From a virus, in the IMG/VR virus record IMGVR_UViG_3300042991_000987, positions 1 through 39,087 of that record: 39,087 nucleotides of DNA. One strand, 5' to 3'. Made by a program: the position numbers and the translations under genes. Of the stretch, positions 33,169 to 38,668 are shown piece by piece. Below the pieces are notes generated by a model. It had not been told where the DNA came from, made no database searches, and saw only the letters and a list, made by a program, of their open reading frames with translations. How positions within the stretch are numbered: the first letter of the stretch is position 1; every line of letters begins with the position of its first letter.

Positions 33169-33192
33169 CACAAATTAGTTTTAATTTTAGAC

Positions 33193-33267
33193 ATGAGAAA
33201 TTTAAGAAACATACAACCCCAACCGCAACAGCATCCACAAAATGTTGAATGGGGAAGTTACGCTTAA
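33193..33267 (+). CDS. 24-aa leader peptide with a Gln/Pro/His run
   Basis: Short frame with ATG at 33193 and TAA at 33265. After MRNLRNI come nine consecutive control codons, Gln-Pro-Gln-Pro-Gln-Gln-His-Pro-Gln (codons 8-16: four CAA, one CAG, one each of CCC, CCG, CCA and CAT), then NVEWGSYA. The downstream operon encodes tRNAs for exactly Pro, His and Gln. The frame lies between promoter and terminator, with control codons overlapping one arm of an RNA hairpin and the end overlapping another. This is the build of an attenuation leader peptide; the product itself probably has no function. Confidence 0.72.
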   Translation: MRNLRNIQPQPQQHPQNVEWGSYA

Positions 33268-33328
33268 ATTTCTGAGGGAAATTTTTAGGTTAGACATGAC
33301 CCCATTCTGAAAAGAGTGGGGTTTTTTT
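33217..33328 (+). promoter_or_regulatory. Ribosome-mediated attenuator of the tRNA operon
   Basis: Four segments can pair in exclusive ways. 1:2: CCCCA (33217-33221) with TGGGG (33250-33254), extended by CAACA (33226-33230) with TGTTG (33243-33247). 2:3, antiterminator: GAATGGGG (33247-33254) with CCCCATTC (33300-33307), eight perfect pairs. 3:4, terminator: 33299-33308 with 33313-33322. A ribosome stalled on the Gln/Pro/His codons would cover segment 1 and free 2 to pair with 3; a ribosome at the stop codon would mask 2 and let 3:4 form. Confidence 0.7.
33299..33328 (+). terminator. Attenuator terminator (segments 3:4)
   Basis: ACCCCATTCT, tetraloop GAAA, AGAGTGGGGT: ten pairs with one G-T, followed by a run of T (33322-33328). 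It lies 15 bases before the first tRNA. Confidence 0.9.
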
Positions 33329-33341
33329 GTTCTTTGAAAAT
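33329..33341 (+). promoter_or_regulatory. boxA-like element, copy 1
   Basis: GTTCTTTGAAAAT, between the terminator and the first tRNA. Resembles the bacterial boxA (TGCTCTTTAACA) used in NusB/S10 antitermination of stable-RNA operons. Near-identical copies at 33611 and 34287. Confidence 0.45.
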
Positions 33342-33342
33342 T

Positions 33343-33417
33343 CTGGGTGTTCCGCAGATGGCTATACGGGCGTGCCTTGGAAGCACGTGTTCACTGGTTC
33401 GAATCCAGTTACCCAGA
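33343..33417 (+). tRNA. tRNA-Pro (anticodon TGG), atypical
   Basis: Acceptor CTGGGTG/TACCCAG, D arm with a 3-bp stem CCG/CGG, anticodon stem CGTGC/GCACG with loop CTTGGAA, T arm ACTGG-TTCGAAT-CCAGT. Anticodon TGG reads CCA. Base 37 is A, whereas bacterial tRNA-Pro normally has G37. No encoded CCA tail. Identity is therefore less certain than the fold. Confidence 0.75.
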
Positions 33418-33423
33418 CAATAC

Positions 33424-33497
33424 GGTGAGCGTAGTTCAGTTGGCAGAACACCAGATTGTGGTTCTGGTTGTCGCTGGTTCGAATCCAGTCGCTCACC
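33424..33497 (+). tRNA. tRNA-His (anticodon GTG)
   Basis: Acceptor GTGAGCG/CGCTCAC with the extra G-1 (33424) facing C73, the identity element of tRNA-His. Anticodon stem CCAGA/TCTGG, loop TTGTGGT. T arm CTGG-TTCGAAT-CCAG. No complete CCA tail. Confidence 0.88.
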
Positions 33498-33581
33498 CAA
33501 ATATCACTTAAAAGTGTGATAAATTAAAATATCACGTTTTTTAGCGATAATTTGAAAATATCGTATGTAGAGTGCATAATT

Positions 33582-33590
33582 AGTATTTAT
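33582..33590 (+). promoter_or_regulatory. Late-type box inside the tRNA operon
   Basis: AGTATTTAT followed by GCATTAAAAA. It lies upstream of the second boxA-like copy and the HNH gene; the 33498-33688 gap otherwise has only small AT-rich inverted repeats. Confidence 0.5.
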
Positions 33591-33610
33591 GCATTAAAAA
33601 GGCGATAAAC

Positions 33611-33622
33611 GTTCTTTGATAT
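33611..33622 (+). promoter_or_regulatory. boxA-like element, copy 2
   Basis: GTTCTTTGATAT, 20 bases after the late-type box and before the HNH gene. Confidence 0.35.
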
Positions 33623-33688
33623 TTTAAATAAAAATAGGATTTGGAAATTTTTCAAATCTTCTTTTGTATGTTTCAACTATTTATTTAC

Positions 33689-34096
33689 ATGAAATATACA
33701 AAAATAGTAAAACGTTGTCCCATTTGTGAAAAAGAATTTGAAACGAAATTGGGACACCCTAAAGAAAAAACTGTTTGTTCACATTCTTGTGCAAACACTT
33801 ATTTTCGGTCAGGGTCATCAAATCCTAATTATAAAAATGATGATGAATTAACTGGTATTGTGAAGTATGTTAGAATTTGTTTTCGATATCACCCTAAAAA
33901 GTGTGTTTGTTGCGATGAAACAAATATTGTGGAAGTGCATCATTACGATAACAATAAAGAAAATAATGTACCCGAAAACTTAATACCATTATGTCCAACA
34001 CATCATCAATATTGGCATAGTAAATTTAGACACTTAATTAAGGCAAAAGTGGATAAATATATTGTGCAATTTAAAAAAAATTTTATCGGGGTGTAG
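33689..34096 (+). CDS. HNH homing-type endonuclease with zinc fingers
   Basis: 135 aa from the ATG at 33689; in-frame starts at 33641 (TTG) and 33668 (ATG) are possible. N-terminal zinc finger CPIC (10-13) with CSHSC (30-34). HNH core: CVCC (72-75), VEVHHYDNNKENNVPENLIP (81-100), then LCPTHHQYWH (101-110), with His84/85, Asn97 and the second metal His residues in place. Free-standing HNH genes of this type cut intron- or gene-less alleles and spread themselves. It is inserted between two Pro-His tRNA pairs, and its last codons and stop (TAG at 34094) lie inside the next tRNA gene. Confidence 0.85.
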   Translation: MKYTKIVKRCPICEKEFETKLGHPKEKTVCSHSCANTYFRSGSSNPNYKNDDELTGIVKYVRICFRYHPKKCVCCDETNIVEVHHYDNNKENNVPENLIPLCPTHHQYWHSKFRHLIKAKVDKYIVQFKKNFIGV

Positions 34097-34159
34097 CGCA
34101 GTTGGTAGCGTACCTGCTTTGGGAGCAGGGGGTCGTCAGTTCGAGCCTGACTACCCCGA
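34087..34159 (+). tRNA. tRNA-Pro (anticodon TGG)
   Basis: Acceptor CGGGGTG/TACCCCG, anticodon stem CCTGC/GCAGG with loop TTTGGGA (G37 as expected for Pro), T arm GTCAG-TTCGAGC-CTGAC, discriminator A. No CCA tail. Overlaps the HNH coding end by ten bases. Confidence 0.92.
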
Positions 34160-34161
34160 CT

Positions 34162-34236
34162 GTGTTAGATGAAGATATTGGTTCTCTTCGCCTGACTGTG
34201 AATCAGGCTTCTGCGGGTTCGATTCCCGTCTAACAC
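34162..34236 (+). tRNA. tRNA-His (anticodon GTG), second copy
   Basis: G-1 (34162), acceptor TGTTAGA/TCTAACA, C73. Anticodon stem CCTGA/TCAGG, loop CTGTGAA. T arm GCGGG-TTCGATT-CCCGT. Only two bases after the Pro tRNA, so both are cut from one precursor. Divergent in sequence from the first tRNA-His. Confidence 0.85.
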
Positions 34237-34286
34237 CCCAAGGGGGGTCTGCAAAAAAACCTTTGCAAATCCCTGAATATTAAAAT

Positions 34287-34299
34287 GTTCTTTGAAAAT
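34287..34299 (+). promoter_or_regulatory. boxA-like element, copy 3
   Basis: GTTCTTTGAAAAT, identical to copy 1, directly before the hairpin at 34301. Confidence 0.45.
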
Positions 34300-34300
34300 C

Positions 34301-34331
34301 TTGTCGTAAATTAAGCAGTAATTTGCGACAA
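34301..34331 (+). other. Perfect 13-bp hairpin between tRNA genes
   Basis: TTGTCGTAAATTA, loop AGCAG, TAATTTGCGACAA; all 13 positions pair with one G-T. No T-run follows, so it is not a standard terminator. It could be an RNA processing signal or a protein site. Confidence 0.6.
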
Positions 34332-34377
34332 AATGCCGAAACACGGAGTAGAAATGCGCCAAAGTTCGGAATAAAAT

Positions 34378-34451
34378 TGTCTTGTGGCGCAATTGGCTAA
34401 CGCACCTGACTCTGAATCAGAAGATTGTAGGTTCGATTCCTACCAAGACAA
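34378..34451 (+). tRNA. tRNA-Gln (anticodon CTG)
   Basis: Acceptor TGTCTTG/CAAGACA, D arm GCG/CGC, anticodon loop CTCTGAA with four-pair stem CTGA/TCAG (the outer pair is C-A), T arm GTAGG-TTCGATT-CCTAC, discriminator A. Reads CAG. No CCA tail. Confidence 0.8.
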
Positions 34452-34457
34452 CACAAT

Positions 34458-34531
34458 TGCCCTCTGGTGTAACTGGACAACATATCGGACTTTGACCCCG
34501 ATGACTGCAAGTTCGAGCCTTGCGGGGGCAG
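34458..34531 (+). tRNA. tRNA-Gln (anticodon TTG)
   Basis: Acceptor TGCCCTC/GGGGGCA, D arm GTGT/ACAT, anticodon stem TCGG/CCGA with loop containing CTTTGAC, T arm GCAAG-TTCGAGC-CTTGC, discriminator G. Reads CAA. An A-C mismatch closes the anticodon loop. Confidence 0.8.
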
Positions 34532-34554
34532 CAAATGCATAAATTTAAATATTG

Positions 34555-34587
34555 TTGCATTTTTTTATATATTTTTTATTACATTTG
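34555..34587 (+). promoter_or_regulatory. Bacteroidota-type promoter for the last tRNA and following genes
   Basis: TTG at 34555-34557, 22-base spacer, TACATTTG at 34580-34587. The tRNA at 34596 starts about where transcription should begin. Confidence 0.65.
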
Positions 34588-34595
34588 CATAAAAT

Positions 34596-34668
34596 TGACC
34601 TGTGGTGTAATTGGCAACACGTCAGATTTTGGTTCTGAAGTCTCTGAGTTCGAGTCTCAGCAGGTCAA
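34596..34668 (+). tRNA. tRNA-Gln (anticodon TTG), second copy
   Basis: Acceptor TGACCTG/CAGGTCA, D arm GTGT/ACAC, anticodon stem TCAGA/TCTGA with loop TTTTGGT, T arm CTGAG-TTCGAGT-CTCAG, discriminator A. Under its own promoter, outside the attenuated transcript unless there is read-through. Confidence 0.88.
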
Positions 34669-34682
34669 CAAATTTTATTATT

Positions 34683-34835
34683 ATGGGTAAATTAAGAAAA
34701 GGTAATAAACAAAATGCTTTCCTTAATGGAGAATGGGGAGCACATATGCGTAAATGGGGAAAGTTTTTCACAGCCAAAGTACGTAGAACTGTCGATAAGA
34801 AGATAATTAGTGAGGAAATCAAAAATGAGTTATAA
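34683..34835 (+). CDS. Small basic protein, 50 aa
   Basis: Starts MGKLRKGNKQNAFLNGEWGA and ends with a Lys/Arg-rich helix (FTAKVRRTVDKKIISEEIK). An upstream extension into the tRNA gene is not real. Strongly basic, possibly nucleic-acid binding; similar short ORFs are known to me only as hypotheticals. Read from the 34555 promoter behind tRNA-Gln and overlapping the next gene by 11 bases. Confidence 0.65.
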   Translation: MGKLRKGNKQNAFLNGEWGAHMRKWGKFFTAKVRRTVDKKIISEEIKNEL

Positions 34836-35217
34836 TTTATTCCTTGACGACTTCCGTTACCCGGAAGACTGTTTCGAACACACACATCAACCAGTTTATT
34901 TACTTGAAGATTGGGTGACAGTTCGCAGTTACAATGAATTCGTTAAATATATTCAGGAGAACGGATTACCTGATATGATATCATTTGACCATGATTTGGC
35001 TGATACGCATTACGATAACCAAGACCATGTGGATAGTGATTATTATGATATTGTTACAGAAAAAACCGGATATCATTGTGCCAAATGGCTTATTGATTAT
35101 TGCATGGATAATAATAAAAAACTCCCGGCAACAATACTCATACATTCTATGAATCCTGCCGGGAGTCTAAACATTAAATCACTCTTTGAGAGTTACCTCA
35201 AATCACTTGAATTGTAA
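34825..35217 (+). CDS. Cyclic-phosphate-processing receiver-domain protein (cREC type)
   Basis: 130 aa. NLFLDDFRYPED near the N-terminus, DMISFDHDLAD in the middle and ILIHSMNPAGSLNIKSLF near the end follow the receiver-like fold in which a conserved Asp pair and an H-S-x-N-P-x-G motif replace the phosphoacceptor set. Families of this type are linked with RNA-end or cyclic-phosphate chemistry in computational studies; activity here is unproven. The ATG at 34825 is preferred over GTG at 34810. Proximity to tRNA genes makes an RNA-repair role attractive but speculative. Confidence 0.68.
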   Translation: MSYNLFLDDFRYPEDCFEHTHQPVYLLEDWVTVRSYNEFVKYIQENGLPDMISFDHDLADTHYDNQDHVDSDYYDIVTEKTGYHCAKWLIDYCMDNNKKLPATILIHSMNPAGSLNIKSLFESYLKSLEL

Positions 35218-35218
35218 A

Positions 35219-35608
35219 TTACCTGTTAAGTTTCAATACAACTGGTTCTTCAGTTTTGCTTTCAATCCATGTAAGTATTGCACCTACGATGATTTCGATA
35301 ATACCCTTGAAAAGAAGACCTTCTGCTTCTTCATCAAGACCCGGTATATCAAGCAATGAATTGATCAAATCTGTTGCAAGTTGTTCAGCAAGTGGCACAT
35401 CATCAGCCATTACTGCTTCAATAAGTGCAGCCAATTTGGTTTTAAGTTCAACTGATAACTGGTCAACATATTTATTGTCAACAAATGTTATGATTGCTTT
35501 GAAAACATAGCCATCAATGAGTTCAAGAAAACCTTTAAGTTTAAGCAACTCATCCAATAATTGAGAGATTTTTTTCTCTTGTTCTAACGTTAAAATTCCT
35601 TCTTCCAT
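35219..35608 (-). CDS. Acidic helical late protein, 129 aa
   Basis: Mostly helical, acidic (VMADDVPLAEQLATDLINSL) with an amphipathic to hydrophobic C-terminal helix (GLLFKGIIEIIVGAILTWIE). No domain recognised. Late box 36 bases upstream. Convergent with the preceding gene. Confidence 0.6.
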   Translation of the reverse strand: MEEGILTLEQEKKISQLLDELLKLKGFLELIDGYVFKAIITFVDNKYVDQLSVELKTKLAALIEAVMADDVPLAEQLATDLINSLLDIPGLDEEAEGLLFKGIIEIIVGAILTWIESKTEEPVVLKLNR

Positions 35609-35644
35609 AATAATTTTTTTATTTTAAAATAATATTATTTTTCC

Positions 35645-35653
35645 ATAAATACT
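35645..35653 (-). promoter_or_regulatory. Late-type promoter box
   Basis: Minus-strand AGTATTTAT followed by GGAAAAA, 36 bases before the ATG at 35608. Confidence 0.6.
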
Positions 35654-35692
35654 GCATTTTTAGTAAATTATAAAAAATAATAAAAATATTTT

Positions 35693-36970
35693 TTATCTCT
35701 TACCACCCATTGAATGACCAGAACTTGAACTGCTACTTCTGCTTGATGATCCACTACTGCTTGATGAACCACCAGAATAACTACTACCAGAACTTCTACT
35801 CATACTTGATGAACCACCAGAATAATTACTGCCTGAACTTCTACTTGGAGAAGAATAACTACTGCTCGAACTCTTGCTTGGAGTTGAATATGAACTCTTG
35901 CTTGGTGTAGAATATGTACGTGACTGCGTTGTTGTTCTTGGAGCAGAATAAGTACGTGATTGAGTACTTGGTGTTGTACTTCTTTGAACACCAGTACTTT
36001 TTTGTGTATTTGTATATGTGCTTGTACGAGAATTATTATACGTTGGTCTTGTACCCATTTTTGGAGTATTATAAGACGGTGTATAACTTCTGTTAGCACT
36101 ATTGTATGTACTCTTACTCTGTGGACTTGTTGCAACACGTCTTTCCTGTGACTGTTGTGATGTTACGGTTCTTGACTGTGTTGAAGGAGTTGTTCTTTTT
36201 TGAGCAGGTGTAAACGCAGTTGTTACCTGCCTTTTCTGTGACTGAGATGATAATGCTTTACTTGTTCCAAATGATGAACTTCCTTTTGTACTGTAATTTA
36301 CATACTTTTGCGTAGAAATCGATTTATAATTTCCAACTGGCATGTAACTATTTTTAGTGTTAGTATATCTTGAATCATATCCGTAATAATTACTTCCCAT
36401 TATACCATGACCATAATTAGCATTGTAATTATTATATGGATAATTATATCCATAATACGGATAATTATAACCATAATAATATGGACTATACCAGTAATTA
36501 TATCCATAATACGGATAACCCCAACTGTAATACGGAGAATACCAATCATAATAAAATGGATCATACCAATATGGATTTCCCCAACCTATGCCCCAATATG
36601 GACTATAATATGAAAATCCAAATCCGTAATTAAATCTGAATATCATATTTGAATAATAATTATCTTCATAATATCCATCTTCATATCCATCCTGATATCC
36701 TTCAACATAAAGTTCACTTTCTGGTTGAACAGGTTTTGGATGTTTTTTAGCATTGAATATTGTTGTGACTTGTTTCTTATCCTGAGAAGGAATATAATAT
36801 AAGTCATCGTATTCGGCTATAAGAGTATCTTTAGCATCTAAGGTTAAAGTATCACCAAACTTTGCTGCTTCTTTTGCTTCCCAATACTTTTCGTAATCGG
36901 ATTTTTCAACTTGTGCAAATAATGCACATGTTAAAAACACTGCAATTATTGTTAATATTAATTTTTTCAT
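35693..36970 (-). CDS. Secreted Tyr-rich / Ser-rich low-complexity protein
   Basis: 425 aa. Residues 1-20 (MKKLILTIIAVFLTCALFAQ) are a clear Sec signal peptide. A short polar region follows, then about 110 residues dominated by Tyr, Pro, Gly, Trp and Asn (repeats such as YYGYNYPYYGYNYPYNNYN), then a basic Ser/Thr/Gln region with repeated TPSTQSRT and SRTYS units and a terminal run of Ser with GGS repeats. Bacteroidota genomes encode secreted proteins of this composition; I know of none with a defined role. It has a late box and sits between late phage genes. It should be exported to periplasm or surface of the infected cell. Confidence 0.78.
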   Translation of the reverse strand: MKKLILTIIAVFLTCALFAQVEKSDYEKYWEAKEAAKFGDTLTLDAKDTLIAEYDDLYYIPSQDKKQVTTIFNAKKHPKPVQPESELYVEGYQDGYEDGYYEDNYYSNMIFRFNYGFGFSYYSPYWGIGWGNPYWYDPFYYDWYSPYYSWGYPYYGYNYWYSPYYYGYNYPYYGYNYPYNNYNANYGHGIMGSNYYGYDSRYTNTKNSYMPVGNYKSISTQKYVNYSTKGSSSFGTSKALSSQSQKRQVTTAFTPAQKRTTPSTQSRTVTSQQSQERRVATSPQSKSTYNSANRSYTPSYNTPKMGTRPTYNNSRTSTYTNTQKSTGVQRSTTPSTQSRTYSAPRTTTQSRTYSTPSKSSYSTPSKSSSSSYSSPSRSSGSNYSGGSSSMSRSSGSSYSGGSSSSSGSSSRSSSSSSGHSMGGKR

Positions 36971-36991
36971 GGCTTGTATGTATTTCTATAT

Positions 36992-37000
36992 ATAAATAGG
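36992..37000 (-). promoter_or_regulatory. Late-type promoter box for the secreted protein
   Basis: Minus-strand CCTATTTAT followed by ATATAG, 21 bases before the ATG at 36970. Confidence 0.55.
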
Positions 37001-37033
37001 CAATATTCATGCCGAAACTTTTAAATTCGGATT

Positions 37034-37042
37034 AGTATTTAT
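37034..37042 (+). promoter_or_regulatory. Late-type promoter box for the four-gene tag cluster
   Basis: AGTATTTAT followed by TATAAAA, 15 bases before the ATG at 37058. No further box occurs before 37601, 38288 or 38669, so these genes form one unit. Confidence 0.7.
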
Positions 37043-37057
37043 TATAAAATTCTTATT

Positions 37058-37588
37058 ATGAAATCAAAAGATGGTAAACAAAGACTTTTTGAAGTCATGC
37101 AGAGAGTTGATAAAACATTTAAACCAAGATTAAATGAAGAAGAAGAACCTGTTTCTTCAGGAGCAACAACTTCCGGTTCAACTAAATCAGAAAAAAGGGG
37201 TTTTCATACAAATATAGAAAAAGATACTGTTGATAATACTAATTTCAGAAAAGTGTTATATACTGGTGAACATCTTCAACTTGTATTAATGTCGTTAAAA
37301 CCTGAAGAAGAAATTGGAATGGAAACACATCCAGATATCGACCAATTTTTCAGATTTGATGCCGGAACTGGTAAAGCCATTATTAATGGTAATGAATATG
37401 AAATAACTGATGGTGATTGTATTATAATACCTGCGGGTTCTGAACACAATATAATTAATACTGGTGAAGAAGAACTAAAAATGTATACAATTTACACACC
37501 ACCTCATCATAAAGAAGGTACATTATTTGCAACAAAAGATGAAGCAGAAGGAAGTGATGAAAAATTTGATGGAAAAACAACAGAATAA
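37058..37588 (+). CDS. Tagged cupin-domain protein
   Basis: 176 aa. Residues 1-21 are a tag (MKSKDGKQRLFEVMQRVDKT then F) and Leu-Asn-Glu (25-27) follows. A Ser/Thr linker leads to a single cupin barrel: METHPDIDQFF (about 88-98) supplies the metal-binding His and acidic positions, GTGKAIINGNEYEITDGDCI and IPAGSEHNIINTG (127-139) form motif 2. Related small cupins bind sugars or metals; the ligand here is unknown. First gene of a row of four tagged genes under one late box. Confidence 0.8.
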   Translation: MKSKDGKQRLFEVMQRVDKTFKPRLNEEEEPVSSGATTSGSTKSEKRGFHTNIEKDTVDNTNFRKVLYTGEHLQLVLMSLKPEEEIGMETHPDIDQFFRFDAGTGKAIINGNEYEITDGDCIIIPAGSEHNIINTGEEELKMYTIYTPPHHKEGTLFATKDEAEGSDEKFDGKTTE

Positions 37589-37600
37589 TATTTTATTATT

Positions 37601-37663
37601 ATGAAAAAAGATAGTAAACAAAGACTTTTCGAAGTCATGACAAGACTTGATAAAACATTCAAA
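37601..37663 (+). repeat. Tag-encoding DNA repeat, copy A
   Basis: The first 63 bases of this gene equal those at 38669-38731 except for one silent change in codon 7 (CAA/CAG); the genes are unrelated after codon ~27. Confidence 0.85.
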
Positions 37664-38257
37664 TCTAAATTAACTGAAGGTGATGCTTTGAAAGAATATG
37701 GCGGTGCTCCTGAATGGGAAGACCCAAGCAATCCTGATAGAGAACATGATAGAATGATATATAAAAAATATGTTCAGAATAAAGAACCAAAAATAATAAC
37801 TTTAAAATATCCGGCAGTTTGTAAAGAAACTGGTAAAAGATTAAACAGAGGTGAACAAGCATTATATTATCCACAGGATAAAAGTTTCTTCTGCTTAGAC
37901 TCCAAACAAGCACAAGAATGGCGTGAAATGAAAGCCGATGACCAAATGGGTGGAGTTTATGAAGAAATTGGTTATAATAATGAACCACGAATGATAAAAT
38001 CTCAATCATCCAGACCACTTTATGTTATCGCAAGAGAAATTTATCAGGATTGGAGACCAGTACATCCATATGCAAAACCATATCTTGAAGCAATGTCATC
38101 ATTATCATCAATTGATGATAATTATATTATGGATTCTGGTAGATCAATTGTTGCATACTTTCTTTCAAACGCAAATACGTGGAAAGGCGAAACAGCAAAA
38201 AGAATTAAAATGGAATTGAAGAAAATGTTAGGACTAAAAGAATTAGAAAGTATTTAA
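37601..38257 (+). CDS. Tagged virion protein candidate, 218 aa
   Basis: Tag MKKDSKQRLFEVMTRLDKTF (1-20) then LTE (24-26) before Gly27, an exact T4-type maturation site. Residues 60-110 form a small domain with one Cys pair-like arrangement (KYPAVCKETGKRLNRGEQAL; FFCLDSKQAQEW). The C-terminal 80 residues are helical (YVIAREIYQDWRPVHPYAKP; GRSIVAYFLSNANTWKGETA) and resemble modules found in other phage structural genes. No function known. 12 bases after the cupin gene. Confidence 0.72.
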   Translation: MKKDSKQRLFEVMTRLDKTFKSKLTEGDALKEYGGAPEWEDPSNPDREHDRMIYKKYVQNKEPKIITLKYPAVCKETGKRLNRGEQALYYPQDKSFFCLDSKQAQEWREMKADDQMGGVYEEIGYNNEPRMIKSQSSRPLYVIAREIYQDWRPVHPYAKPYLEAMSSLSSIDDNYIMDSGRSIVAYFLSNANTWKGETAKRIKMELKKMLGLKELESI

Positions 38258-38287
38258 ATAAAAGAGTAAATAATAAATATTAAAATT

Positions 38288-38647
38288 ATGAAAAAAAACA
38301 GTAAAGATAGTAAGCAATTGCTTTTTGAAATGATGGTAAAATTAAATCCAACATTTAAAACCAATCCTGAACTTCTTAAAGAATGGAACTTTGATAAGAA
38401 AAAGGGTGAAGATAAAGAAGAAGACAAGGAAGAAAAGAAAGAAACTTCTGGAAAGAAGAAATGGAATTTTGAGAAAAAGAGTGATAAGGAAGATGATGAA
38501 ACTAAAGAACATGAAGAATCTGAAACTCCTGAAGAAGAAGAAAAAGAAGACTCTGGCAAGAAAAAATTTAATTTCGAAAAGAAAAAAGAAATAGACGAAG
38601 TTAAACCCAAAATACCAGTTAATGCAATTGCAAAAGTTGGTAAATAA
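38288..38647 (+). CDS. Tagged, highly charged protein, 119 aa
   Basis: Tag variant (MKKNSKDSKQLLFEMMVKLN, then PTF) followed by alternating Lys/Glu blocks. Three similar units recur: KEWNFDKKKG, KKWNFEKKSD and KKFNFEKKKE. Disordered, near-neutral overall with separated charges, like internal head proteins that condense around DNA. No known family. Third in the tag cluster. Confidence 0.68.
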   Translation: MKKNSKDSKQLLFEMMVKLNPTFKTNPELLKEWNFDKKKGEDKEEDKEEKKETSGKKKWNFEKKSDKEDDETKEHEESETPEEEEKEDSGKKKFNFEKKKEIDEVKPKIPVNAIAKVGK

Positions 38648-38668
38648 ATTTTCTAAAAATACCGTACT

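Noticed and set aside
33343-33417. Reading the first tRNA as Ser (GGA) or, on the other strand, Trp (CCA)
   Set aside because: A Ser tRNA needs a long variable arm and a stem that does not pair here; the T-arm word GGTTCGAATCC and D-loop fix the plus strand.
33285-33519. Protein frames on both strands across the first two tRNAs
   Set aside because: They only read through tRNA genes and the terminator; the RNA genes explain the sequence.
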